DNA of 64,000 nt from an uncultured Clostridia bacterium (GCA_934247935.1 CAKQKE010000003.1:124001-188000); one strand, 5' to 3'; counted from the stretch's first letter, positions 41,701 through 50,786 are shown. Translations and numbers: made by a program. Notes: generated from the letters alone by a model not told the origin.

Positions 41701-43596
41701 TTACACCAGAAGCGTACCTTCGGTAGTCTTTACCACCTTGAAAATATTTACTTCTCTGCCGGTCACGGCGTCGATATAAATAAAGTACGTGCTTCCGTCG
41801 TAAGTTCCGCTTATTTCATAGCACAACTTTTCGTCGCTGTTGCCCACCGGTACAACCGCAAGTCTCACGTTTTCCACGTCGATATCTTGCGACAATGCCT
41901 CTAACGCTTCACTTTCGGTAATTTGTTCTTCTACCGCGTTACGCTTGGTATGGTTGAGAATATAATTGTTGGCGACCATGCCCTTTACTATTCCCCTTTC
42001 CTGACAAACGTTTATCTTAATCAAATCGGAATAATAAATTACGTCGTCGATTTCGTAAGCGAAGTTTATGGTTACTTCTCTGCCGTCCTCGTTGTACCAA
42101 ACCGCCTTCATGTTTTCCATGCCGATTTCGTTTAAAAACTCTTGGGCGATTTTTAAACACGCATCGAGGTCGAAATTGGTTTTGTCGCACGTCTTGTAGA
42201 AATTGAACATATTTAAATATCCGCCGCGCTTTGTGATTTGCGCATATAAGCCCACGCCGTCTTTATTTTTCGCTTCAAAATTGTAAGACTGAATATTGCC
42301 GTTTTGCGTATCGCCCACGTAAACTATATCTTCAAGTGCATATTTATCGAAATATTTTTCGAGTGCCGACTTTGCCTCGTCCTGAGAAATTTCCTTTTTA
42401 CCTATAAGACCCTTCGCTTCTCTCGTCTCGAGTCCGTCCGAAAACGGTCCGTCGTAAATCATTTCGGGGTAATTTATAGCCATGTTTTCAATGTCTTTAA
42501 GTTCGGAAATGACTAAATCGTCCGATTTTTTATCGACCATACTCATAAACGAATAGCCGTCGCCGAGTTTTGCCGACAACTCTTCAAGTCTCATCTTGAT
42601 TTCGGAGACTATTTTTTGCATATCGGTAATTGTTTGCATGTCGTCGGCAGTGATTTTGCCGCCGTCGATAAGTTTTGAAGAAAGATAAGCCGCAAAATCG
42701 CCCACTTGGTTTAAAATTTTAGTTGTGTAATATCTGCTTTCGTCCTCGAGCGGAAGTTCGGTAATATCCGCTACGGCGAGGTTTGACTGAACGTTTAATT
42801 CGTTGAGAAGTTTTTGTCTGTTGCCGTCGTCGTTGCTCACCGCAATTTTAGATAAATTTGCATCCATCGAATCGACGTAACCCACTAAATCGTAAAAGTT
42901 CTGTTCGTAAGCGCGCGACATCATTTGGTTGCCGTTTGCCACGACGGGCGAACCGTTGAAGAACATATATGCCACGCCGCCGAGTAAAATCACCACTGCG
43001 CAACCGAGCGAAATTACCGCCGCAAGCCAACCGCCGTAACCTTTTCTGTCTTTCCTTCTCTCTCTTCTTTCCTTGGCTTTTTGCTCCCTTTTTTCTTTTT
43101 TAATTCTTTGCTTTTCGCTATATGCCAACTGTTTTTGTCTTTGCTTTTCGAGTTTTGCCTGTTGCTTTGCCTTTCTCATTTCTTTTTTGGCATTTAACTT
43201 TGCCGCCCTTTCTTGCAATATTCTCTTTTCGCGCTGCTCTTTACTTTCCTTTTTAAGCATATCCTTGCGCTTTTGCTTTTCTTCGGCTTTTTTAATGCGC
43301 ATTTTTTTGATTTCGGCTTTTCTCTTTTCCTTTTCGGCTATCTTTTCAGCCTTGAGTTTTTCCTTTTGAGTCTTTCTTTCAGCCCTTATTTCAGCCAGAC
43401 GTATGCGGCGGTCTCTGTTTTTTTCTTCCTTTTTAAGTTTTTCCCGATTAGTCTTTTTGTTTGATTTTTTTGTCGGCTTTTTGACGTCGTTTGTCTCTTT
43501 TACGGCAGACGTATGCTCCGACTGCTTCCATTCTTTGCCGTTTGCAATCGCTTCCGCTTTTTCTACCGCGCTGTTTTTCTTGTTGTTGTCTTGCAT
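41701..43596 (-). CDS. ypeB: Germination protein YpeB with a long Lys-rich N-terminal extension
   Basis: 631 residues against about 450 in Bacillus. Residues 1-187 are an added highly charged Lys/Glu/Arg helix (for example KKEEKNRDRRIRLAEIRAER). A membrane segment follows at about 190-212 (WLAAVISLGCAVVILLGGVA). Residues about 220-400 are the YpeB N-terminal domain ending YPEMIYDGPFSDGLE, and about 410-631 contain the PepSY-like repeats (SQDEAKSALEKYFDKY; TESEALEALSQDIDVE). YpeB is needed for stability and localisation of SleB in the spore. It follows sleB directly, 12 bases away. Confidence 0.93.
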   Translation of the reverse strand: MQDNNKKNSAVEKAEAIANGKEWKQSEHTSAVKETNDVKKPTKKSNKKTNREKLKKEEKNRDRRIRLAEIRAERKTQKEKLKAEKIAEKEKRKAEIKKMRIKKAEEKQKRKDMLKKESKEQREKRILQERAAKLNAKKEMRKAKQQAKLEKQRQKQLAYSEKQRIKKEKREQKAKERRERRKDRKGYGGWLAAVISLGCAVVILLGGVAYMFFNGSPVVANGNQMMSRAYEQNFYDLVGYVDSMDANLSKIAVSNDDGNRQKLLNELNVQSNLAVADITELPLEDESRYYTTKILNQVGDFAAYLSSKLIDGGKITADDMQTITDMQKIVSEIKMRLEELSAKLGDGYSFMSMVDKKSDDLVISELKDIENMAINYPEMIYDGPFSDGLETREAKGLIGKKEISQDEAKSALEKYFDKYALEDIVYVGDTQNGNIQSYNFEAKNKDGVGLYAQITKRGGYLNMFNFYKTCDKTNFDLDACLKIAQEFLNEIGMENMKAVWYNEDGREVTINFAYEIDDVIYYSDLIKINVCQERGIVKGMVANNYILNHTKRNAVEEQITESEALEALSQDIDVENVRLAVVPVGNSDEKLCYEISGTYDGSTYFIYIDAVTGREVNIFKVVKTTEGTLLV

Positions 43597-43608
43597 TTAA
43601 AACCTCCC

Positions 43609-44322
43609 TTATATTGCAAAGACGTGATTACCTATAGTGGTAAGCGTCTTTCTTGAATATATCCACGAACTTGTCGCCGTAGACGGATTGTAATAATATA
43701 TCGCGCCGCCAGTCGGGTCCCAACCGTTCATTGCGTCTTTGGCGGCGGCAATAGCCGTAGCGTTGGGCGCGAGATTTATTTGTCCGTCCACAACCGCCGT
43801 AAATGCGTAAGATTGATAAATTACGCCCGAAATGGTGTTGGGGAACGCCGCACTTTTTACTCTGTTGAGTACTACCGCACCGACTGCCACTTGTCCGGTA
43901 TAACTTTCGCCCCTTGCTTCTCCGTAAATAAGCCTTGCAAGCAAATTAATGTCCGAATTTGTATACGTAGACGAAGTTCCGCCCGAAGAAGAACCGCCAT
44001 CTTTAAGTCCCAAAGCGGCTAAAGTCTTTGCCCCGACGATTCCGTCCGCCGTAAGACCGTTTTTCTTTTGGAAATAAATTACCGCTTTTTTAGTTTGCGC
44101 ACCGAAAATACCGTCTGCTTTTCCGCTGTAATATCCCCAATTTTTAAGTTTTTGCTGTATCTTTTTTACCATGTCGCCCCTGCTGCCCTGTTTATACGTT
44201 GCGGTTTGCACGCTTTGAGCGGAGTAAAACGCACTGCTGCTTGCGACGTAATTGCCGGCAACTACTCCGCATAACGTAACTATAGCAACGGCAAGTACGA
44301 CTATCTTAAACGTTTTTTTCAT
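43609..44322 (-). CDS. sleB: Spore cortex-lytic enzyme SleB
   Basis: 237 residues. Signal sequence 1-35. Peptidoglycan-binding domain about 45-103 (GSRGDMVKKIQQKLKNWGYY; TADGIVGAKTLAALG). A Ser/Gly linker leads to the Hydrolase_2 catalytic domain (about 125-237) with LIYGEARGESYTGQVAVGAV, whose Glu is catalytic, and AIYYYNPSTA. SleB is a lytic transglycosylase that cuts muramic-lactam peptidoglycan during germination. AAAGGAGG lies before the ATG at 44322. Forms an operon with ypeB. Confidence 0.96.
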   Translation of the reverse strand: MKKTFKIVVLAVAIVTLCGVVAGNYVASSSAFYSAQSVQTATYKQGSRGDMVKKIQQKLKNWGYYSGKADGIFGAQTKKAVIYFQKKNGLTADGIVGAKTLAALGLKDGGSSSGGTSSTYTNSDINLLARLIYGEARGESYTGQVAVGAVVLNRVKSAAFPNTISGVIYQSYAFTAVVDGQINLAPNATAIAAAKDAMNGWDPTGGAIYYYNPSTATSSWIYSRKTLTTIGNHVFAI

Positions 44323-44430
44323 TTTTCCTCCTTTTGTGACCGGTCGTTTTGGCGGTATAGAATCTGTTTATCGAGCGTAAAACGGCTGATTTTTTCGGTT
44401 TATCATCGTTTTGTGGAAAATTTTACACCG

Positions 44431-44961
44431 TCAGGACTTGTTGTCTTTTAAAAATTTCTCGATGATTTCCTCGATTTTAGAGCGGTATTTTACCGTGCCT
44501 TCGCCTTTGGTAAAACACAACGGCGGATAAACTATGCACCACCAATTATTGCCTTTACCGCTACCCAACTCGACGATTACCGCATCATAGCAACCTTCTT
44601 CAAGCGTCACTCCGTCGTATACTCTCGTGGGGAAATACTCGTTGTCTATCCTTATTTTGCAACCGTAATCGAAACCCCTTCTGCGCAAAAACTTATTTAC
44701 TCTGTTTTGTATGTTTTGGCTTTGCGCATTGAGCATTTCGATTGCTTTTTGTTTGGTGTCGCATTCGGCGACGTACGGCGCAAGATAAGTCACGATTTCG
44801 TCCCTGACTTCGTATTTTACGGATTGGTCTTCGACGCTGTCAGAGTTGGCTCTGACGTGTATGCGAAGGTACTCGGTTTGCCCTCCCGCATTAAAACAAC
44901 CTATCACTATTGTCAAAATTATTATGCCGATAATTGATAAACTTATGCAAAAATTTTTCAT
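44431..44961 (-). CDS. spoIIR: Stage II sporulation protein R
   Basis: 176 residues. Signal/membrane segment 5-22, then the family block YLRIHVRANSDSVEDQSVKY and EVRDEIVTYLAP. The C-terminal half has LEEGCYDAVIVELGSGKGNNWWCIVYPPLCF, which is the diagnostic SpoIIR signature. The protein is made in the forespore and secreted to trigger SpoIIGA-dependent processing of pro-sigma-E. The ribosome site is GAGGTG. It lies about 100 bases upstream of sleB. Confidence 0.95.
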   Translation of the reverse strand: MKNFCISLSIIGIIILTIVIGCFNAGGQTEYLRIHVRANSDSVEDQSVKYEVRDEIVTYLAPYVAECDTKQKAIEMLNAQSQNIQNRVNKFLRRRGFDYGCKIRIDNEYFPTRVYDGVTLEEGCYDAVIVELGSGKGNNWWCIVYPPLCFTKGEGTVKYRSKIEEIIEKFLKDNKS

Positions 44962-45042
44962 AATTCACCTCTTTTTTTGTTGCATAATGATTATTGACAC
45001 CGTTTAACCCTTTAATTTAACGATTTTTGAGTAAAAAAGGCG

Positions 45043-45080
45043 AAAAATAAAAGATTGTGAGAAAAAACTCTCTCACAATC
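45043..45080 (-). terminator. Terminator of ispE
   Basis: GATTGTGAGA and TCTCACAATC pair around an 8-base loop, followed on the minus strand by TTTTATTTTT. It lies 31 bases after the ispE stop. Confidence 0.85.
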
Positions 45081-45110
45081 TCGATTAAACGATAAAAGGT
45101 TAAAAATTTG

Positions 45111-46007
45111 TTACAAAATATACTTATTCACTTTTTCGATACTTGCGGTTTTGCAATAAAATACTTTATCGAATTTTTTAATAAGTTTGTTCTGCGCCCA
45201 GCGCGCCGTCTCTTCGGTTTCAAAAATTCCGAAAACCGTACTGCCGCTTCCGCTCATGCTTACCGCTTTTGGATAAAGCGACTTTATCTCGTCGTACGCC
45301 TTGCGCACTTCGGGATTGATTTTGCTTGCGGCAACAAACAAATCGTTGCCTATGCCGGGCAAAATATAATCGTTGTCGTCGCTTAAAAGCATTCCTTCTA
45401 CTTTGTTTGACGAAACTTCGGGGTCTTTTTCTTGAGTTTTGTCGAACTCGTTAAAACATAAAGCGGTATTTACCCCGCCCTCGGCAACCACAAGCACAAG
45501 GTGGAATTCTTTGTCGCATTCGATATTTTTGACTATTTCGCCTTTTCCAGAAAGTCTTGCAAAGCCGCCCGTCAACAAATACCCCGAATCGCTGCCTAAA
45601 GAATCGGCAATTTCTTTCAGCCCGGAATAATCGATTTCGTCATGCTCCGGATAAACCTCTTTCAATGCACGCAAAGTACCCGCGATATCCGCCGAAGAAC
45701 CGCCCAGCCCCCCGCCGATGGGGATATTTTTTTTAATTTTGATATCCGCACCGTAAGTGTTGAACTTTTGCATAAACGCTTTTGCCGCAAAATATGCGTT
45801 ATCGTTTTCGGGCAAAATGCTTTCCTCTGAAGAAAGCCCCGTAGTTTTTACGTTGATTTTGTTGTCCTTGCGCGGACTTACGGTAATTACGTCGAATAGA
45901 TTTATGGTGCCGACCACCGTGTCGAGCATATGATAATTGTCGTTTTTGCCCACAACTTCAAGACTGAAATTGATTTTGGCGGGAGCATTTATCTTGACCG
46001 TCTTCAT
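45111..46007 (-). CDS. ispE: 4-diphosphocytidyl-2-C-methyl-D-erythritol kinase
   Basis: 298 residues, GHMP kinase family, MEP isoprenoid pathway. The N-terminal APAKINFSLEVVGKNDNYHM contains the substrate-binding residues, and the ATP loop IPIGGGLGGSSADIAG lies at about 95-110. The third motif SMSGSGSTVFGIF is near residue 250. The veg/ispE neighbourhood is typical of Firmicutes, here with the SipL-like gene between them. Confidence 0.96.
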   Translation of the reverse strand: MKTVKINAPAKINFSLEVVGKNDNYHMLDTVVGTINLFDVITVSPRKDNKINVKTTGLSSEESILPENDNAYFAAKAFMQKFNTYGADIKIKKNIPIGGGLGGSSADIAGTLRALKEVYPEHDEIDYSGLKEIADSLGSDSGYLLTGGFARLSGKGEIVKNIECDKEFHLVLVVAEGGVNTALCFNEFDKTQEKDPEVSSNKVEGMLLSDDNDYILPGIGNDLFVAASKINPEVRKAYDEIKSLYPKAVSMSGSGSTVFGIFETEETARWAQNKLIKKFDKVFYCKTASIEKVNKYIL

Positions 46008-46238
46008 TTGTATTATCCCTTTATTATATATATCGTTTTATCCGGCTTTTTAAAAACGCGTAATTTTACCGCATTATATGTGTTTTGAGCATTTGTCTGA
46101 TTTTACGCGCTTTTAATCGGCCCCGGATTTTAATTGCTTTGTAGACTCGACGTGCCGTCGATCGGCGTTTTATTTTAACTAAAACCCGCCACCGCAAAAA
46201 ATTATCGACAACGAAGATTCTTCTGATAAAAGCGAATT

Positions 46239-47717
46239 TTATCTTCTGTAAATAATTATCCTTTCATTGCCCGTAAGGGGGAAAGTCAAGTCGGGATTAA
46301 GTTTTAAAATTTCTTCTTCGCGCATGCAAACGTCTTTACAAAGTTGCCACATGGTACTGCCTTTTCCGGGCAAATACACGCTTATTGGCGCGGTTATTTC
46401 TTCTCTTTCTTTGCCTTCTACAACGCCGCCGAGAAATGTGATATTGTCATTTTTAAACGCTACGTATTGCGTAAACACTTCACAATCCATCTCGATTGCG
46501 CCGCTGCGCATTTTGCCGTTACACTTTAAAAGCGCGCCGCCGAACATCTTTATTTCGTCGCCGTCAAACGGCAAAGCAAAACTGAACGGAGCAGTTGCCG
46601 CGCGGGCAATCAATTCTCCGTCGACGTTGAATAAAGCCGTCGTCTGAACAGTTCCGCTCACTTCTGCAACTCCGCTTGACAAAGAATAATTAAGTCCGGT
46701 CAGGTTGTCGTCGAAGTTGCATACAAATCTCGAATTTTCCGGTACGTCGCACACAGCCTTACTGAAAACGTTGTTGGTTCCGCCCACGGTTTTGTCGAAT
46801 TTTTGCATACACGCAACCGTGTATTTGCAATCGGTAACGCACTTATCGGAGTAGGCGTCGCACGAAACGGACACTTGCTCGCAATTAAACACGTCGCCCG
46901 CAAGACATACCGTGACTACTCCGCTTACGGTGGTTTTGTTTTTCTCTTCGTCGACAAACACTTTAAGCGCGGTTTTGCGAGTTACCGCCGCAATGCATGC
47001 AAACGAGTCCGGATTTACGTCGTCGCAATCGATTTCGAGCCTGAACGGAATTTCTCTTCTTTCCTTTATTATATCGCTGTTTTGCGAAAAAGGCAACAAA
47101 CAAAGCGACAAAATAACGTTTCCGTCGACTACAATCCTGCCGACCGCACATTTTACGCCCGTCACGTAAGACACGCTGTCATAACTTAGCACGTCTTTAT
47201 ACAAATTGTTTATTTCAAATTCGTCTTCGATATCGAACGAACGGCTAACCGAGCACGTGTGTTTGCAAACTTCTACGGGCGAAGCAAGCACGCTCAAACC
47301 GTTGCCGCCGCAAACGTATTTCACGTTTTTACTCTCATAAAATTTGCAGTTTACGTTTATAACGCACGAAAAATCAGCGTTGTCGCCGTTAAATACGCAT
47401 TCTACGCCGTCACTTTCGAATTTTATAAAGCATTTTGCTCCGGCAATAATGCAATCGTCCTCTATTTTACCCTCAAAATCTTCTCTCTTTTCAATCTTTT
47501 CGCAACCGCCTTCAACCTTGATTATAATCGAGTAAACCAAAAAACCTTTAAATGTGATTTTACCGTCGGTCGCCTCGTGCGATACGTAATACGGCTTTGC
47601 ATTTACCGAAATTAAATTTTCTTGCGATACGGAATATTCGGTGTCTGCTTTTAACTGCGTGGTCAATTCTTTAATTACTTTATAATCTAACTCTGCATAT
47701 TCGGGCTGTGTAAACAT
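46239..47717 (-). CDS. SipL-like SPOCS/LysM spore morphogenesis protein
   Basis: 492 residues. Residues about 1-440 contain SPOCS (DUF3794) units; recognisable pieces are YSVSQENLISVNAKPYYVSH, ILSLCLLPFSQNSDI and VSGTVQTTALFNVDGEL. A LysM domain closes the protein at about 447-491 (GKGSTMWQLCKDVCMREEEI, LKLNPDLTFPLTGNERIIIY). The same arrangement is seen in C. difficile SipL, which binds SpoIVA and attaches the coat. CGGAGGT lies before the ATG at 47717. The upstream region contains four 24-base tandem repeats. Confidence 0.9.
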   Translation of the reverse strand: MFTQPEYAELDYKVIKELTTQLKADTEYSVSQENLISVNAKPYYVSHEATDGKITFKGFLVYSIIIKVEGGCEKIEKREDFEGKIEDDCIIAGAKCFIKFESDGVECVFNGDNADFSCVINVNCKFYESKNVKYVCGGNGLSVLASPVEVCKHTCSVSRSFDIEDEFEINNLYKDVLSYDSVSYVTGVKCAVGRIVVDGNVILSLCLLPFSQNSDIIKERREIPFRLEIDCDDVNPDSFACIAAVTRKTALKVFVDEEKNKTTVSGVVTVCLAGDVFNCEQVSVSCDAYSDKCVTDCKYTVACMQKFDKTVGGTNNVFSKAVCDVPENSRFVCNFDDNLTGLNYSLSSGVAEVSGTVQTTALFNVDGELIARAATAPFSFALPFDGDEIKMFGGALLKCNGKMRSGAIEMDCEVFTQYVAFKNDNITFLGGVVEGKEREEITAPISVYLPGKGSTMWQLCKDVCMREEEILKLNPDLTFPLTGNERIIIYRR

Positions 47718-48057
47718 ATAATACCTCCGTTATTATTGACTGCTATATTTTATGAAACGGTTTTTAATTGTATGCTTACAAACCCGATTTTATTTTTAAA
47801 ATGCACTTTTTATTCTTTAATAGAATGTGCTTTTTATTCTTTAATAAAATGCACTTTTTATTCTTTAATAAAATGCGCTTTTTATTTTTAAAATACTTTT
47901 TAAATTTTTTATAAACGAAAATTCAGCGGTTTATCTTATCTTTTTCGGCGGTAAAAAACAAATGTCGAACGTTTTTAATCGGCACGCATAAAACCCCGCA
48001 TGCACATTTACTCTTTTGCCGCAAAATAACGCAAATTAAAAGACAACAGCGAGGTTG
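47718..48057. other. Intergenic region with tandem repeats
   Basis: Between veg and the SipL-like gene. The only structure seen is the 24-bp tandem array at 47801-47896; the promoter of the SipL-like gene should lie here, but none was recognised. Confidence 0.5.
47801..47896. repeat. Four tandem copies of a 24-bp unit
   Basis: Units start at 47801, 47825, 47849 and 47873; consensus ATGCACTTTTTATTC then TTTAATAAA. The first three copies are nearly identical and the fourth has decayed. The array lies 85-180 bases upstream of the SipL-like start codon. Confidence 0.85.
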
Positions 48058-48327
48058 CTATGGTCTTAAAATAACGTCTTGAGTATTTACTTCTGCTTTT
48101 TTAATTGTTACGGTTCCGCAAATTATCTCCGAATAAGAAAAGGTGGTTTTGCCTTTAAATTGACCGTAAGGCATTATGGTGAATATATCCCGATACACTC
48201 CCGCCACCTTGCCGGCGTACAATGCCGTTCTGTTTCTGCCGAGATTTACTTTTACGTTTACGTCCTGACCTTTAAGTCGTGTTATTTCGCTTTTTACCGA
48301 ATCGATATTTACACTTGATTTAATCAT
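48058..48327 (-). CDS. veg: Veg protein
   Basis: 89 residues from the ATG at 48327 (MIKSSVNIDSVKSEI), close to the 86 of B. subtilis Veg. The conserved core VKVNLGRNRTALYAGKVAGV and YSEIICGTVTIK identifies the family. Veg is a small Sm-like protein linked to biofilm gene expression and highly transcribed in Bacillus. There is no clear ribosome site upstream. It lies near ispE, as in other Firmicutes. Confidence 0.92.
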   Translation of the reverse strand: MIKSSVNIDSVKSEITRLKGQDVNVKVNLGRNRTALYAGKVAGVYRDIFTIMPYGQFKGKTTFSYSEIICGTVTIKKAEVNTQDVILRP

Positions 48328-48375
48328 ATGCAGATTATCGACAATTTGCAAAAATTTTATTCAAAAACTTAAAAA

Positions 48376-48936
48376 TCAATCTTCGTCATCGTCATCGTCG
48401 TCAACTTCGTCTTCGTCGTCTTCTTCTTCGAAGTCTTGCGGGTCTATTTCGGGAATCTCAAAATCATCGTCGTCATCGCGGCGTTTTTCATCTTCTTCGT
48501 CGTCGAAATCATCGTCGTAATAATCGTCGTCATCCCCTTCTTCCTCGTCTTCGTCGTCCTTAAACATTTCCTTTTCTTCTTCGGCGAGTTGAGAAAGCGA
48601 AATTTCTTCTGCTTCGTCGTCACCCTTGTTGGAAATGGCTTCTTTTTCGTCGTCGTCGAGGTAATTTCTCCACTCTTCGTCCTTATCCATATCGATATCG
48701 TCGCTTGTGTCTTCTTCGTTTAACATGTCTTCTCTGCATTGATCGCACATATCTTCGTCTTCTTTAATATAATTGCGCTTGCAAATCGGGCAAAGTTTTT
48801 CGTCGGAATCGTCGTAATCCATGTCAAAATCTATTTTAGGACCGATATTGAGTTCTGCCTTACAAATATCACAATAGTTTTCATCGTCGAGAATCCAATT
48901 AATATCGCATCTCGGGCATTTCTTATAGTTTGCCAT
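48376..48936 (-). CDS. Zinc-ribbon protein with extremely acidic tail
   Basis: 186 residues from the ATG at 48936, with GGAGGAG directly upstream; the first ATG of the frame (48981) is not supported. Residues about 1-30 contain a zinc ribbon (CPRC, CDIC) and residues about 45-68 a second one (CPIC, CDQC). The remainder is dominated by Asp and Glu, ending in a run of acidic residues (EEDDEDEVDDDDDDED). Such proteins bind metal or basic partners such as RNA polymerase or ribosomal proteins; the actual role is unknown. It stands between veg and spo0A. Confidence 0.83.
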   Translation of the reverse strand: MANYKKCPRCDINWILDDENYCDICKAELNIGPKIDFDMDYDDSDEKLCPICKRNYIKEDEDMCDQCREDMLNEEDTSDDIDMDKDEEWRNYLDDDEKEAISNKGDDEAEEISLSQLAEEEKEMFKDDEDEEEGDDDDYYDDDFDDEEDEKRRDDDDDFEIPEIDPQDFEEEDDEDEVDDDDDDED

Positions 48937-49097
48937 CAAACTCCTCCATGTAGTCGGCATATTTACGCATAACAATCGCATTGCCGATTTATCATAGCCT
49001 TGTTATTATAGTAACATTGTATTTATTTGTAAACTGTTTTTTGTTAATTTTTTGAATTTTTTTAAATTTTTTTGCATTTTTATACCTTTTTCATGTT

Positions 49098-49868
49098 TTA
49101 AGCACCGTCAAGAAGCATTTTATCTGCAATCAAAGCGATAAATTCTCCGTTGGTCGGCTTTTCACTACCAATATACGCGCGCACTCCGAAAATGTTGTTT
49201 ATGCTGTCTATTCTCCCTTTATTCCAAGCCACTTCAATGGCGTGCCTTATAGCCCTTTCTACTTTAGACGCCGAAGTGGAATACTTTTCGCCTATCATAG
49301 GATATAACTTTTTAGTAATGCTGTTGATAATGTCGGGTTGCTTTACCGCAAGTTTTACTCCCTCGCGCAAGTAAGAATAACCTTTTATGTGCGGCGGAAT
49401 GCCTACGCTTATGAATATTTTGCTTATTTTTTCGTCAAGGCTGCTTTTGTTTACAGGATAATAATCGGTGGACTCTTTAACTTTGGTTGCGCCCGGCATT
49501 AAATCGACAAGTTCTGTAAGTCTGCTTTTCAAAAGCCCCGACGGAACGGGTTTTACCATATAATACAATGCGCCGCGCGCTATTGCTTTACTGATTATTT
49601 CTTCCCTTGAAAACGAACTTATTACGACTGTTTTTACGTCGATGCCCTCGCTTGCTAATTTGTCCATAACGGCAAAACCGTCACAAGTTTTTAATATAAG
49701 GTCAAGAATCAATATCTCCGGACGGGTACGTTTTACAATTTCAATGCCCTCTCTGCCGTCGCCGGAATATCCGACGATTTCAAATTTGTCAAGGTCGGAA
49801 AATATTCTTTCCATCTCCTTATAGTACTCCTCGTTGTCGAGAAGTACCACCACCGTGTGTTTTGCCAT
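49098..49868 (-). CDS. spo0A: Sporulation response regulator Spo0A
   Basis: 256 residues. Receiver domain 1-120 with the phosphorylation site Asp56 (ILILDLILKTCDG) and the Lys of MVKPVPSG. The effector domain (about 145-256) carries the Spo0A DNA-binding signature SASKVERAIRHAIEVAWNKG and KPTNGEFIALIADKM. In the acidic pocket the usual two adjacent Asp are LD here (VVLLDNEEYY), leaving only Asp11, and the Pro of the MP motif after Asp56 is missing. AAGGAG lies 10 bases upstream. A TGTCGAA 0A box 290 bases upstream suggests autoregulation. Confidence 0.96.
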   Translation of the reverse strand: MAKHTVVVLLDNEEYYKEMERIFSDLDKFEIVGYSGDGREGIEIVKRTRPEILILDLILKTCDGFAVMDKLASEGIDVKTVVISSFSREEIISKAIARGALYYMVKPVPSGLLKSRLTELVDLMPGATKVKESTDYYPVNKSSLDEKISKIFISVGIPPHIKGYSYLREGVKLAVKQPDIINSITKKLYPMIGEKYSTSASKVERAIRHAIEVAWNKGRIDSINNIFGVRAYIGSEKPTNGEFIALIADKMLLDGA

Positions 49869-50157
49869 AATCTCTCTCTCCTTATCTTTAAATTTTTATT
49901 TTTTTTCGTAAAAGCAATAAACTTTTAACGATTATTCCCTATTCTCATCATTTTAAATTATTAAAGTAAATTTTACCTTCGCTTAAGCAAACCGCAAAAA
50001 AAATCAAAATTTTTCTTGCAACCCAAATAGCAATATGCAAAATTAAAAATCATTGCAAGCAAGTTTTTAATTTCTTATATTATATCACATTATTTTGTAA
50101 AAATATAGTGTTTTTAAAAATTATTTTTGTAAAATATTAAAAAATATTGTAAAACAT

Positions 50158-50164
50158 TGTCGAA
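50158..50164 (+). promoter_or_regulatory. Spo0A box
   Basis: TGTCGAA, an exact match to the TGNCGAA consensus, in the region upstream of spo0A. A single 7-base match can occur by chance, so the support comes from its position. Confidence 0.5.
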
Positions 50165-50421
50165 TTTTGAAAATCACGCTTGAAATGTTGGCATAAATTG
50201 ATAATTTTTGAAACAATTTGCGATATAATTTAAACATTCGACCAAAATATTATTATTGTGACAAAAACTTTTAAATCTCTACAGACAAACCTGCATTGTA
50301 TTTTTTAGTTTATTTATAAAAACGATAGCACTGTTTTTGTGTTTAATTTGACGATTTTGAAAACATCTCTGCCCGCCTGAATCGTTTTTTATATTTATCA
50401 AGCAAGTATTTAAATTAATTT

Positions 50422-50457
50422 TTAAAAACAAAAAACAGACTGCTTTTTACAGTCTGT
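50422..50457 (-). terminator. Terminator of the second XRE gene
   Basis: ACAGACTG and CAGTCTGT form a stem with a 7-base loop; on the minus strand a T-rich tract TTTTTTG follows. It lies 20 bases after the stop codon. Confidence 0.75.
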
Positions 50458-50477
50458 CGTGGTTAAATTAAATTGAA

Positions 50478-50675
50478 TTAATCTTTTATAAGCTCGTCAA
50501 TGGTGACGTCGAAAATTTTAGACAACTTTTCCAATTGCGTAAGCGACGGTTCGGAATATCCCGTTTCCCAATGCGATACGGTTTTAAATGAAGTATTTAA
50601 TTTTTCGGCAATATCTTCTTGACTTAAATTATTGTCTTGCCTTAATTTCTTTAAATTTTTTGCAAAATTCATCAT
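50478..50675 (-). CDS. Second small XRE-family HTH regulator
   Basis: 65 residues, almost only a Cro/CI helix-turn-helix: NLKKLRQDNNLSQEDIAEKL, then the recognition region NTSFKTVSHWETG, then EPSLTQLEKLSKIFDVTIDE. It has two start codons in tandem (50675 and 50672), neither with a clear ribosome site. Its upstream region carries paired inverted repeats of the CTCAAnnnTTGAG type, similar to those of the XRE gene at 4225. It probably represses the small plus-strand transcript that starts near 50846. Confidence 0.88.
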   Translation of the reverse strand: MMNFAKNLKKLRQDNNLSQEDIAEKLNTSFKTVSHWETGYSEPSLTQLEKLSKIFDVTIDELIKD

Positions 50676-50786
50676 TGTTACAATAAGAAGTCGAAAACTC
50701 GTTTAATAAGTCCGCAACTCCGTCGTGTTTTAATTTGTGCCGCTAAAAAATCAACTCGTCGCGATTTTACGACCCACAATTATATA

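Larger units (their letters stand above)
49869..50477. other. Upstream region of spo0A
   Basis: Very AT-rich, no gene. It holds a Spo0A box at 50158-50164 and the XRE terminator at 50422-50457. Confidence 0.5.

Noticed and set aside
46267..47615. Several plus-strand frames over the SipL-like gene
   Set aside because: The minus-strand product has clear SPOCS and LysM similarity; the opposite frames have none.
47801..47896. Short CRISPR array
   Set aside because: The 24-bp units follow each other with no spacers between them.
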